Source of the DNA: Fen-178 sp963722575
Lineage (GTDB): Bacteria > Acidobacteriota > Terriglobia > Bryobacterales > Bryobacteraceae
DNA length: 64,000 bases
Assembly: GCA_963722575.1 (NCBI GenBank)
Contig: CAVRNR010000005.1
Span: 310,001-374,000, forward strand
Reading direction: 5' to 3'
A model generated the notes under the pieces. That model made no database searches. It was not told the origin of the DNA and saw only the letters and a list, made by a program, of their open reading frames with translations. Shown in pieces: positions 27,379-36,015 of this stretch; within the stretch, counting starts at the first letter, position 1, and each line of letters opens with the position of its first letter. Made by a program: the position numbers and the translations under genes.

Positions 27379-28416
27379 ATGAAGTGCCCGGCTTTCGCTG
27401 CCATACCGACCGTCGTGGGAAGCTTTCCGCATACTGAGCCGCGACGCCTCCTGGACCGGATCTTCAGCCATCTGCCGGACATGCCGGCGTGGCCCCAACT
27501 GCCCGTTCGGGATTGGCTGGAGAGCATGTACGTTCAGTATTCGGAGGGGTTGCCGGGGGCCGTGGTGGATCGCGCGGCACAAACCATCTATTTCCGCGGC
27601 GATGAGGCGCTGGCCGGCGAACTGGAGGCGTTCTATCAGGCGCTGGTCGACGAGGATGTCGAGCGCTTCGCGATTTCCCCGGAGTACGCACTGGGATTGC
27701 ACCTGTTCCTGGAGAGCGGGCAGCGGCCGAAATGGGTCAAAGGTCAGGTCACCGGACCCTTCAGTTTCGCCATGACGGTCACCGATGAGAACAAGCGGTC
27801 GCTGGCCTACAACCCGGAACTGTACGAAGTGGCTGTCCAGGGAATGGCGATGAAGGCCCGCTGGATGGCTCGAAAACTCCGCGAGGTGGCGGAGGGCGTG
27901 CTGGTGGTGCTCGACGAGCCGTACCTCTGCGCCTTCGGTTCCGCATTCGTCAACGTGCCGCGAAACGACGTGATTGCGGCCATCGACGCGGGGGTGGCGG
28001 CCATCCACAAGGAAGGGGCGCTGGCCGGGTTGCACTGCTGCGGCAACACCGACTGGTCCCTGGTGTTCTCGACCGATCTGGACGTGGTTAATTTCGATGC
28101 CTACGAGTACTTTCAGGGGCTGTCGCTCTATCCCGCGGAACTGAGCTCGTTTCTAGGGAAGGGAGGCGTACTGAGCTGGGGCATCGTCCCGGCTCGCGCC
28201 AACGGCAACCTCAACCCGCATACTTTGCTGAACGCGCTGGACGAGCGCGTGGAACAGCTTGCCGCCAAGGGCATGGACCGCGGCGCACTCTACCGGCAGG
28301 CGCTGCTCACGCCTTCCTGCGGTCTCGGCACCGAGAGCGTGGAAAACGCGGACCGCCTGATGGGCACTCTGGCCGAGCTCGCCAGCCTGGTGCGTGAGCG
28401 GGAAACCCACCGGTGA
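27379..28416 (+). CDS. Core-MetE-like methionine synthase (cobalamin-independent synthase C-terminal family)
   Basis: The 345-residue protein has only the catalytic half of MetE; the N-terminal folate-binding half is absent. The order is IPTVVGSFPHTEPRRLLDRI, KWVKGQVTGPFSFAMTV, a VVLDEPYL block, then the zinc-site residues in LHCCGNTDW (His and Cys) and PSCGLGTESVENA (Cys). Short core-MetE proteins cannot use folate directly and take the methyl group from a methylated corrinoid protein; one from Dehalococcoides is known to pair with the corrinoid iron-sulfur protein. Being first in an acs operon fits that role. The ATG at 27379 is chosen because upstream codons are in repeat sequence. A MtaA/UroD-type corrinoid methyltransferase is the alternative. 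Confidence 0.75.
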   Translation: MKCPAFAAIPTVVGSFPHTEPRRLLDRIFSHLPDMPAWPQLPVRDWLESMYVQYSEGLPGAVVDRAAQTIYFRGDEALAGELEAFYQALVDEDVERFAISPEYALGLHLFLESGQRPKWVKGQVTGPFSFAMTVTDENKRSLAYNPELYEVAVQGMAMKARWMARKLREVAEGVLVVLDEPYLCAFGSAFVNVPRNDVIAAIDAGVAAIHKEGALAGLHCCGNTDWSLVFSTDLDVVNFDAYEYFQGLSLYPAELSSFLGKGGVLSWGIVPARANGNLNPHTLLNALDERVEQLAAKGMDRGALYRQALLTPSCGLGTESVENADRLMGTLAELASLVRERETHR

Positions 28417-29156
28417 TTCTGGCGGTCATCGGAAAGGGTGGGGTGGGGAAGACCACGGTCGCATCCCTGCTGCTGCGGCGCCTCGTGGAATCGGGCCAGA
28501 CTCCCGTGTTGGCTATCGACGCCGACCCTTCGAACTGCCTGGGGCCGGCGCTCGGCGTTACGGTCGCACAGACGCTGGCCGACATGCGCGAAGAGCTGCG
28601 GGATCACAACCGCCCTCCCTCGATGTCGTCCGCCGAATGGCTGGCACTGCGCGCGGAAGAGGCTCTAGTCGAGAACCCGGGTTTCGACCTGCTGACCATG
28701 GGGCGCCCCGAAGGCAAGGGCTGCTACTGCTATGTGAACAACCTGATTCGCGACCACCTGGACCGCCTGGCGCGCGGGTACCGTCACGTTTTGCTGGACT
28801 GCGAAGCGGGGCTGGAGCACCTTTCCCGCCGCACCAGCGGGCGTCCGGACGCCCTCATTTGCGTGGTGAATCGCTCCCGCATGGCCGCCGAAACCATCCG
28901 GCGGTCACTCGACCTGTTTGTGAGCCTTCACGGCCAGCTTCCACGGCGCGTCCAGCTTGTGCTCAATCAGTTCGATGAGGGGGAGCCTCTGGCAGCGCAG
29001 ATGACCGCGCTGGCAGGCGGTCCGTTCAGCCACGTGGTCACCATCCCCAGGGACCCGCGGGTGGCCGCGCTCGAATCGGCGGGAGAATCGCTGCTAACGC
29101 TCGGTTCCACCAGCCCCGCCATGGCTGCGCTGGGCGCATGGGAGGTCTCGAAATGA
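28413..29156 (+). CDS. cooC: CooC-type ATPase 1 (nickel insertion/CODH-ACS maturation)
   Basis: The 247-residue P-loop protein has the deviant Walker A GKGGVGKTT at residues ~7-15, AIDADPSNCLG, and a C-x-C pair in GKGCYCYVNNLIRDHL that corresponds to the CooC metal-binding cysteines, then VLLDCEAGLEHLSRR. CooC/AcsF ATPases mature the nickel clusters of CODH or ACS. It begins with GTG overlapping the preceding stop and is followed by a second CooC paralogue, so the pair may serve CODH and ACS separately. Confidence 0.85.
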   Translation: MILAVIGKGGVGKTTVASLLLRRLVESGQTPVLAIDADPSNCLGPALGVTVAQTLADMREELRDHNRPPSMSSAEWLALRAEEALVENPGFDLLTMGRPEGKGCYCYVNNLIRDHLDRLARGYRHVLLDCEAGLEHLSRRTSGRPDALICVVNRSRMAAETIRRSLDLFVSLHGQLPRRVQLVLNQFDEGEPLAAQMTALAGGPFSHVVTIPRDPRVAALESAGESLLTLGSTSPAMAALGAWEVSK

Positions 29157-29899
29157 AGGTCGCGGTAGCGGGAAAAGGCGGGGTCGGCAAGACGACCGTC
29201 TCGGCATTTCTGGCGCGTTGCTGGCGGGACCTGGGTTACCAAGTGGTGGCCGTAGACGCGGACCCGGATGCCAACCTGGCCGGAACGCTGGGCTATCGCG
29301 GGCCGGACATCAGGCCGCTGGTCAAGCTGAAGGCGTTGATCGAGGAGCGGGTTGGCGGCGGCGAGGGCTGGGGCGGCTTTTTGAAGATGAATCCGCGCGT
29401 GGATGACATTCCGGGCGAGTTCGGCGTGCTGGTGGATGGGGTTCGCGTGCTGGTGATGGGGACCATCGAGCGGGGACGCAGCGGCTGCGCGTGCCCCGAG
29501 AACGTTCTGCTTCGCGAGGTGCTGAACCACCTGATGCTGAGGAGCCGGGAACACGTGGTGGTAGACATGGAAGCGGGCGTGGAACATTTGGGGCGCGGCA
29601 CCGCCGAGGGCGTCGACACCATGCTGGTGGTGGTGGAGCCGGGGTGGGCCAGCTTGCAGACCGCGGCTCGCGTGGCCGAGATGGCAGGCGATTTGGGGAT
29701 TCGGAAGGTTGGCGCTGTTGCGAATAAGATCTCGGGAGAGGCCGATCTGGGCTTCGTGCGGGAAAACCTGGTGGGGCTGGAGCTGGCCGGCGTCCTGCCG
29801 CTCGACCGCGAACTCGAGGGGGAAGCGAGGGCGGGGAATGTATCGCGCGAGCGGGCCTTTTATAGAGAGATGCTGCGGATAGCGGGGGGGCTGGAATGA
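29153..29899 (+). CDS. cooC: CooC-type ATPase 2 (nickel insertion/CODH-ACS maturation)
   Basis: The 248-residue protein has AGKGGVGKTTVSAFLARCWR, VAVDADPDANLAG and the classical GCACPENVLLREVL cysteine motif, followed by VVDMEAGVEHLGRGTAEGVD. The ATG at 29153 overlaps the previous stop (ATGA); upstream codons MGGLE are within the first gene. It is closer to canonical CooC than its neighbour. It lies 88 bases before the CODH gene. Confidence 0.88.
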   Translation: MKVAVAGKGGVGKTTVSAFLARCWRDLGYQVVAVDADPDANLAGTLGYRGPDIRPLVKLKALIEERVGGGEGWGGFLKMNPRVDDIPGEFGVLVDGVRVLVMGTIERGRSGCACPENVLLREVLNHLMLRSREHVVVDMEAGVEHLGRGTAEGVDTMLVVVEPGWASLQTAARVAEMAGDLGIRKVGAVANKISGEADLGFVRENLVGLELAGVLPLDRELEGEARAGNVSRERAFYREMLRIAGGLE

Positions 29900-29911
29900 T
29901 GGAGCGTGGGG

Positions 29912-29932
29912 GCCGGGCCCAGAGGGCACCCC
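29912..29932. repeat. Short interspersed repeat with core CCGGGCCCAGAGGGCACC, copy 2
   Basis: Identical over 21 bases to the copy at 27255-27275, in the gap before the CODH gene. A further palindrome-like CCTGCCCCACAGGGCAG follows at about 29954-29970. Confidence 0.6.
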
Positions 29933-29987
29933 AAATCGGCCGCAGGATACAATCCTGCCCCACAGGGCAGCATTGAGAGGGAAGTGC

Positions 29988-31943
29988 ATGGAGAGACGCA
30001 TGAGTTTTGATGAACGCTCGATTGACCCTGCGGCACAGGAGATGCTGGTGTTGGCGCATGATATCGGCGCGAAAACCGTGTGGGACCGCCACGACGACAT
30101 GCAGCCTCTGTGCGGCTTCGGTGACCTGGGCCTGTGCTGCGATGTCTGTTACATGGGGCCGTGCCGCATCGATCCTTTCGGCGAACGGTCGCAAGTGGGA
30201 GCCTGCGGCGCCGATGCCCACCTGATTGTGGCCCGCAACCTGGCTCGGGCGGTGGCCGTCGGCGCCGCGGCGCACAGCGACCACGGGCGCGAGGTGGTGG
30301 AGGTGCTGCGCAACGCGACGGCCATCGCCAACCCGGAGAAGCTGAAGACGCTGGCGGAAGAATGGGGGTGCGCGGCGGACCAGCACTCTCTGGCGGACCG
30401 CATGGCGTCCCAGTTTGGTTCCCAGGAAGGGCCGCTCATCCCGCTGCTGCGCGCCCCCGAAGAACAGCGCCGGCGATGGGAGAAGATAGGCATCACCCCG
30501 CGCGGAATCGACCGCGAGATCGTCGAGCTGCTGCACCGCACCCACCACGGCGTGGAATCGGACCCGGTGGCCCTGTTGCGAGGGGCCATGCGCGCCGCGC
30601 TGGCCGACGGCTGGGGCGGCTCCATGATCGCCACTGACGTGCAGGACGTGCTCTTCGGCGGGCCGCAGGCGATACGCTCTCAAGCCAACCTGGGAGTGCT
30701 CGAAGAGCATCAGGTCAATATTCTGGTGCATGGGCATGAACCGATTCTGAGCGAGATGATCGTGGCCGCCAGCCGCGATGAAGACCTGCTCGCCCTGGCG
30801 CGGCAAGCGGGCGCGGAAGGCGTCAACATCGCTGGAATTTGTTGCACCGCCAATGAGATCCTGATGCGGCAGGGAATGCCGGTGGCCGGCAACTATCTGC
30901 ACCAGGAGCTGGCCCTGCTCACCGGCGCCGTGGACCTGATGGTGGTGGACATCCAATGCGTCATGCCTTCCCTGCCCCAGGTGGCCGCATGTCATCACAC
31001 CAAGGTAGTAACCACTTCCTCCAAGGCCCACATCCCCGGTGCGGAGCGCATGGCGTTCGATGCCCATAACCCCAAGCCGGCCGCGCGGGCCATTGTGAAG
31101 AGCGCCATCGAGGCTTTTCCCCGGCGCGACGCCACGCGCGTGAACATTCCGCGCCACAAGATGGACCTGGTGGCCGGGTTCACGAACGAGAACCTGCCGC
31201 ACTACCTGGGCGGGCGTTTCCGCGCGGGTTACCGGCCGCTCATCGACGCGGTGGCGGCGGGCCGCATTCGCGGCATTGTGGGAGTGGTGGGTTGCAACAC
31301 GCCGCGCGTGGCGCAGGATAGCAACCACCTGGCCCTGGTTCGCAGCTTGCTGGCGCAGGATGTGCTGGTGGTGCAGACCGGATGCAGCGCCATCGCGAGC
31401 GCCAAATTTGGCCTGCTGCGGCCGGAAGCGGCGCTGGAATACGCCGGGCCGGGGCTTCAAGAAGTGTGCGCGGCGGTGGGAATTCCGCCGGTTTTGCACG
31501 TGGGAAGCTGCGTCGACAATTCGCGCATTCTCTCGGTGTGCGTGGCGCTGGTCGCCGAGGGCGGAATGGGCGGCGATCTGTCGGAGCTGCCCATCGCCGC
31601 CGCCGCGCCCGAGGCCATGAGCGAAAAAGCCATCGCCATCGCCCTCTACGCGGTGGCTTCCGGAATCTTCACGGCGTTTACTCCGGCGCCGCGCATCGCG
31701 GGAAGCAGCGTGGTCCGCAAGTATCTCGAGGAGGATGTCGAGAAGGAAACCGGCGGCAAGTTTCTGTTCGCCGGCAACATGGAGGACGCGGCCAAGGGAA
31801 TCCTGGCGCACATCGATGCCAAGCGGAAGGCGCTCAAGCTGGCGCCGCGGCCATTGACCGAGTATGTTCCCGCGGCGGGCTTGCAGTCTCTGGGATGCGG
31901 GCAGGCCCAGAAACACAGCCAGGAGAGGGTTCCAGAGGCCTGA
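29988..31943 (+). CDS. acsA: Nickel-dependent anaerobic CO dehydrogenase catalytic subunit
   Basis: The 651-residue protein interconverts CO2 and CO. The N-terminal cluster motif LCGFGDLGLCCDVCYMGPC carries the D- and B-cluster cysteines. All six C-cluster ligand contexts are visible: LVHGHEP (His), IAGICCTANEIL, DIQCVMP, VGCNTPRVAQDS, VQTGCSAIA and HVGSCVDNSRI; the MSEKAIAIAL lysine/helix motif is also present. Adjacent acsB indicates it works as the CODH half of a bifunctional complex. The ATG at 29988 has GAGAGGGA 5 bases upstream; an ATG at 30000 is possible. Confidence 0.95.
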   Translation: MERRMSFDERSIDPAAQEMLVLAHDIGAKTVWDRHDDMQPLCGFGDLGLCCDVCYMGPCRIDPFGERSQVGACGADAHLIVARNLARAVAVGAAAHSDHGREVVEVLRNATAIANPEKLKTLAEEWGCAADQHSLADRMASQFGSQEGPLIPLLRAPEEQRRRWEKIGITPRGIDREIVELLHRTHHGVESDPVALLRGAMRAALADGWGGSMIATDVQDVLFGGPQAIRSQANLGVLEEHQVNILVHGHEPILSEMIVAASRDEDLLALARQAGAEGVNIAGICCTANEILMRQGMPVAGNYLHQELALLTGAVDLMVVDIQCVMPSLPQVAACHHTKVVTTSSKAHIPGAERMAFDAHNPKPAARAIVKSAIEAFPRRDATRVNIPRHKMDLVAGFTNENLPHYLGGRFRAGYRPLIDAVAAGRIRGIVGVVGCNTPRVAQDSNHLALVRSLLAQDVLVVQTGCSAIASAKFGLLRPEAALEYAGPGLQEVCAAVGIPPVLHVGSCVDNSRILSVCVALVAEGGMGGDLSELPIAAAAPEAMSEKAIAIALYAVASGIFTAFTPAPRIAGSSVVRKYLEEDVEKETGGKFLFAGNMEDAAKGILAHIDAKRKALKLAPRPLTEYVPAAGLQSLGCGQAQKHSQERVPEA

Positions 31944-31944
31944 C

Positions 31945-33570
31945 GTGCGCTCGATCCTGATTTTCAATCGCGAACGCTGCCTGGCGTGCCGGGCGTGCGA
32001 GCTGGCCTGCTCGGTGGCGCATTCCAGCAGCGGGCAACTGGAGACCGCCATCGCCGAGGAGCTTCCGCCCAAGCGGCGCGTGACGGTGGCGGCCGGCAAG
32101 GACGGCATCGACGCGCTTCGCTGCGAGCAGTGCGCGGAGCCGTTGTGCGTTTTCAGTTGCAAGAGCGGCGCGCTCCATCGCGACCCCATCAGCGGCTGGA
32201 TCGCGCTCGAAGAAAGCCGCTGCGTGGGATGTTTCATGTGCATGATGGTCTGTCCGCACGGCATACGTCCCGACCCGGCAACCGACCGCGTGGTTCGCTG
32301 CGACGTGTGCCTCGGCCGCGAAATCCCCGCGTGCGTGGCGGCGTGCCCCACCGGCGCGCTGGCAACCCAGGCACCGCCGGACCGCCCCGCGCCCGGTGAA
32401 TTCAAGGGACACATAGTGGTGGTAGGCTCCTCCGCCGCCGGCATTGCCGCCTACGAGTCCGCGCGCGAGCACGCGCCCGGTTGCTCCATCACGTTGGTTA
32501 CAGCCGACGCCTCCCCACAATACTCTCGCCCCCTCCTCTCCTATGTCCTGGCCGGCCGCATCGGCCGCCCCGCGATCTATTGGCCCGAGGCCGGCCTTCA
32601 GGTCCGTATGTTGCACAAGGTGGGGCATGCTTTAGCTTGCCCATCTTTGCTTTTCGACGACGGCACCCAACTGACCTTCGACCGCCTCATCCTGGCCACA
32701 GGCGCCCGCGCAGCCACGCTTTCCATTCCCGGCGCGGGCCTCGCCGGCGTCCACGCCTTGCGCAATCTCGAAGACCTCGACCAGATCGAAAAGCTGGCCG
32801 CGCCTGGCCGCCGCGCGGTGGTGCTCGGCGGCGGCAACGTCGGTCTCCAGACCTGCGAGGCGCTGCTCGCCCGCGGACTGACCGTAACCGTAGTTGTGAA
32901 GTCCCCCCATCTTCTCTCGCAAATGGTGGATGCGGAAGCCGGCCGCCGCATTGCCGATCTGTTTATTCGCCACGGATTGAACGTACGCACCGGCCGCGAC
33001 GCCGTCGAGATCACAGGCGACGGCCATGTGGAAGGCGTGCGCCTGGATGACGGCGAGCTGATCGGCGCCGATCTGGTGATTGTGGGCAAGGGAATCAAGC
33101 CCAACGTGGAGTGGCTGCGCGGCAGCGGCGTCCGCGTGGGCCGCGGAATCGTAGTGGACCTCTGCGGGCGGACCAACGTGCCGGGAGTTTTTGCCGCCGG
33201 GGATTGCGCGGAAGCCATCGACCCGATGACCGGCCGCTCGGCGGTGAGTGGCATCTGGCCCGTAGCATACGAAATGGGCCGTGCGGCGGGAGCCGCGGCC
33301 GTGGGGGTGGAGCGGCCGTCCGCCGGCGCGCTTCGCATGAACGCCTCGCGCTTCTTCGGGGAGCCAATCATCTCTATCGGCGAGGTCTGCCCCGAGCGCC
33401 TGGAAGGCGCATCGGCCGAAGTGCTGGTGAACCGCGATGGAGTGTATCGCAAGCTGGTCCACCACCAGGGGCGGCTGGCCGGAGCGTTGCTATACGGCGA
33501 CATCGCCGGCGCGGGGAGTTTCTATCGCCTCTATCGCGAATCTGCCGCCGGCTCGGAGCCGCGGCCGTGA
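31945..33570 (+). CDS. Fusion of CooF-like polyferredoxin and FAD/NAD-dependent oxidoreductase
   Basis: The GTG at 31945, one base after the CODH stop, is the likely start. Residues ~1-150 are a 4Fe-4S ferredoxin of the CooF/HycB type with four cysteine groups (CLACRACELAC, CEQCAEPLCVFSC, CVGCFMCMMVCPHG, CDVCLGREIPACVAACPTGA). Residues ~155-540 are a pyridine-nucleotide-disulfide-type oxidoreductase with HIVVVGSSAAGIAAYES, LILATGARA, AVVLGGGNVGLQTCEALL and GVFAAGDCAEA. CooF and such an oxidoreductase are separate genes next to cooS in many bacteria, moving electrons between CODH and NAD(P). Here they are one polypeptide of 541 residues. The FAD domain also contains an in-frame copy of the 24-base interspersed repeat (32619-32642). 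Confidence 0.88.
   Translation: MRSILIFNRERCLACRACELACSVAHSSSGQLETAIAEELPPKRRVTVAAGKDGIDALRCEQCAEPLCVFSCKSGALHRDPISGWIALEESRCVGCFMCMMVCPHGIRPDPATDRVVRCDVCLGREIPACVAACPTGALATQAPPDRPAPGEFKGHIVVVGSSAAGIAAYESAREHAPGCSITLVTADASPQYSRPLLSYVLAGRIGRPAIYWPEAGLQVRMLHKVGHALACPSLLFDDGTQLTFDRLILATGARAATLSIPGAGLAGVHALRNLEDLDQIEKLAAPGRRAVVLGGGNVGLQTCEALLARGLTVTVVVKSPHLLSQMVDAEAGRRIADLFIRHGLNVRTGRDAVEITGDGHVEGVRLDDGELIGADLVIVGKGIKPNVEWLRGSGVRVGRGIVVDLCGRTNVPGVFAAGDCAEAIDPMTGRSAVSGIWPVAYEMGRAAGAAAVGVERPSAGALRMNASRFFGEPIISIGEVCPERLEGASAEVLVNRDGVYRKLVHHQGRLAGALLYGDIAGAGSFYRLYRESAAGSEPRP
32619..32642. repeat. 24-base interspersed repeat embedded in the oxidoreductase coding sequence
   Basis: The exact 24-base arm (complement of the one starting GGGCAAGCTAAAGCATGCCC) lies in frame and encodes V-G-H-A-L-A-C-P. 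As 24 is divisible by three, the reading frame is kept. The same arm is intergenic elsewhere. Confidence 0.85.
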
Positions 33571-33604
33571 GACGCCGTGTAAGAATCGCCCGCCAGCGGG
33601 CAAT

Positions 33605-33673
33605 GGGCAAGCTAAAGCATGCCCCACCAGTTCCAGAATCGGGCTGTTTTGGTGGGGCATGCTTTAGCTTGCC
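33605..33673. repeat. Interspersed palindromic repeat, full hairpin
   Basis: Left arm 33605-33628 and right arm 33651-33673 pair over 23 bases around a 22-base loop. It fills most of the 129-base gap between the CooF-FNOR fusion and acsB and could attenuate transcription or protect mRNA ends. Confidence 0.85.
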
Positions 33674-33699
33674 AGTTTCTTGAGGGAGTGAGTTAAGGA

Positions 33700-35877
33700 A
33701 TGTCCAAGATCATCGCAGAAGCGGCCATCCGCGGGGCTTACGCTTGTATGAACCGGGCGGAGAGCATGTTGTCTGAGGCCATTGACCGTCATGGCCGCGC
33801 CACCCGCGTCGCCTTCCCCGACACCGCCTATGCCTTGCCCGTGATCCTGGCGCTGGTGGGTAAGCGGGTCGAGAAACTGGGCGACCTTGAGGAGGCCTTG
33901 CAGGTGGCGCGCACCTGGCTCCCGGCGCCGCCCACGGAGAAGCTCTGGCTCCCCTATCTTGGCGGCACGCTGGACGCCGGAGCGGCCACACTGGTGGCGC
34001 ATGAAGCCGTCGAGGCTATGAAGCCGGGGCTGGCCTTCGATTTCTGGCTCGGCCCCACGCCCGACAGCATCCTGCGCGAACAAGGCATCAAGCTGGTGGA
34101 CGGGCGCATGCCGGGCTTCGCTGCCTGCGTGGGCGCGGCGCCCAGCGATGAAGTGGCCGAACAACTGGCTCGAGACCTGCAAGAGCGCAACATCCTGGTC
34201 TTCATGGGGGGCAGCACCGCGGGCGAGACCATGGCCGCGCAACTGAACCGCCGGGGCGTCGAAATGAACTGGGAGACTTTCCTGGTTCCCTATGGGCCCG
34301 ATACGTCATCCATCGTTCACGCCCTCGGTTTTGCCTGCCGCGCCGCATTCACTTTCGGCGGGCTGCGGCCGGGCGGGCTGAAGGAGACGCGCGAGATTCT
34401 GCTCTACAACAAGCGGCGAGTCATGGCCTTTGTCCTGGCGCTCGGCGAGGTGGACGATGAGAAGTACGCCACCGCCGCGGGCGCCATCAATTTCGGTTTT
34501 CCCGTCATCGCCGACACCGATATCCCGGAGATTCTGCCCAGCGGCATCTGCACCTACGAACACGTCGTGGCCAACGTTTCGCACCGCGACATGCCGTCGC
34601 GCGCAGTCGAGGTGCGCGGGGTGAAGATCCGAACCGTCGAAATCCCCATTCCCGTCAGGCACGGCCCCGCTTTCGAAGGAGAGCGCGTTCGCAAAGAAGA
34701 TGTCGCGGTCGAGTTCGGCGGCAAGTACACGCGCTGTTTCGAGTACTTGGCAAGCCGTCCCATGGACCGCCTGCAAGACGGGCTGATCCGCGTGGTGGGC
34801 CCTGAGATCGCGGACGTGGCGGAGGGCGCGCGCCTGCCGCTGGCCATCTTCGTCGAGGTGGCCGGCCGTAAGATGCAGCCCGAGTTTGAATCGATTCTCG
34901 AGCGGCACATTCATTCTTTCCTCTCGGAACCGATGGGGGTAATGCACCTGGGCCAGCGCGATTCGGTGTGGCTCCGCATCTCGAAGAAAGCGCGCGACGC
35001 CGGGTTCCGCATCGAACACCTGGGAACGGTGCTGCTGCACAAACTCAGGAACGATTTCCCGTCGATCGTCGACAAGGTGCAGGTGACCCTGTTCACTACT
35101 TCCGGCGATGTCGAGAAGCTCTATCCGGAAGCTGCCGCCGCCTACCAGCACCGCGACGAGCGCATGGGGGCGCTGACCGATGAGAGCGTGGATATCTTCT
35201 ATTCCTGCGCCCTTTGCCAGAGTTATGCGCCCAATCACGTGTGCATCATCACGCCCGAGCGCCTGGGTCTGTGCGGCGCCTACAACTGGCTCGACGGGAA
35301 GGCCGCTTACGAAATGAACCCGCATGGCGGCAACCTTCCGGTTAAGAAAGTGGAAGTGGTGGACCCCGTGCTCGGCCAGTGGAAAGGCATCAACGATTTC
35401 ATCCAGAACGCGTCCAACGGCGCGTTTTTGAAGTTCTCGGCCTACTCCATGATCGAAGACCCCATGACCTCGTGCGGCTGCTTCGAGTGCATCGCCTGCG
35501 TTCTACCGGGCACCGGCGGCATCATGATCGTCGACCGGGAATTCTCGGGGCAGACCCCGGTGGGGATGACCTTCTCTTCATTGGCCGAGATGACCGGCGG
35601 CGGGCAACAGACTCCGGGCTTCATCGGCATCGGCACGCTCTACATCCTGTCCAAGAAGTTCATCAGCGCCGATGGGGGGCTGGCGCGGCTGGTGTGGACC
35701 ACCACGCGCGTGAAGCAGAAGTTGGGCGACAGGCTGCGGCAGCGGTGCAAGGAAATCGGGCAGCCGGAACTCTACGGCAAAATCGCCGATGAGACTATCT
35801 GCACCGAACTGGAGCCGCTCATCGAGCACCTGGCGGCCGTCGAGCATCCCGCGCTGGCGCTGGGAGAGATGATTTAA
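33700..35877 (+). CDS. acsB: Acetyl-CoA synthase (CODH/ACS complex beta subunit)
   Basis: The 725-residue protein makes or cleaves acetyl-CoA from CO, a corrinoid-bound methyl and CoA. The length equals bacterial AcsB with the full N-terminal domain that contacts CODH. The A-cluster ligands are visible: CALCQSYAPNHVCIITPERL followed by GLC give the three first cysteines plus one, and CGCFECIACVLPGTGGIM carries the Cys-Gly-Cys that binds the distal nickel. No residue of the active site appears lost. It sits between the CODH module and the corrinoid protein genes. Confidence 0.95.
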   Translation: MSKIIAEAAIRGAYACMNRAESMLSEAIDRHGRATRVAFPDTAYALPVILALVGKRVEKLGDLEEALQVARTWLPAPPTEKLWLPYLGGTLDAGAATLVAHEAVEAMKPGLAFDFWLGPTPDSILREQGIKLVDGRMPGFAACVGAAPSDEVAEQLARDLQERNILVFMGGSTAGETMAAQLNRRGVEMNWETFLVPYGPDTSSIVHALGFACRAAFTFGGLRPGGLKETREILLYNKRRVMAFVLALGEVDDEKYATAAGAINFGFPVIADTDIPEILPSGICTYEHVVANVSHRDMPSRAVEVRGVKIRTVEIPIPVRHGPAFEGERVRKEDVAVEFGGKYTRCFEYLASRPMDRLQDGLIRVVGPEIADVAEGARLPLAIFVEVAGRKMQPEFESILERHIHSFLSEPMGVMHLGQRDSVWLRISKKARDAGFRIEHLGTVLLHKLRNDFPSIVDKVQVTLFTTSGDVEKLYPEAAAAYQHRDERMGALTDESVDIFYSCALCQSYAPNHVCIITPERLGLCGAYNWLDGKAAYEMNPHGGNLPVKKVEVVDPVLGQWKGINDFIQNASNGAFLKFSAYSMIEDPMTSCGCFECIACVLPGTGGIMIVDREFSGQTPVGMTFSSLAEMTGGGQQTPGFIGIGTLYILSKKFISADGGLARLVWTTTRVKQKLGDRLRQRCKEIGQPELYGKIADETICTELEPLIEHLAAVEHPALALGEMI

Positions 35878-35892
35878 GGGAAAATCGGATTA

Positions 35893-35977
35893 GCCACGGA
35901 TGAACACGGATAAGAAGACAAGATTCTTAGCTTTTTTTTGGTTTTGTTATCCGTGTTCATCCGTGTTCATCCGTGGC
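35893..35977. repeat. CACGGATGAACACGGAT-type inverted repeat
   Basis: The left arm GCCACGGATGAACACGGATA (from 35893) and the right arm (35947-35977, with a duplicated TCCGTGTTCA unit) can pair around a T-rich loop containing eight consecutive T bases. It fills the gap between acsB and acsD; a similar motif is widespread in Acidobacteria by recollection. Confidence 0.7.
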
Positions 35978-36015
35978 CGTAATTCTTTCCTGGCAAGCCC
36001 TAAGGAAGCACGCGC

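Noticed and set aside
29322..32444. 1040-codon minus-strand open frame opposite the CODH genes
   Set aside because: Antisense to CODH and CooC genes with all catalytic motifs; no coherent domain in the antisense translation.
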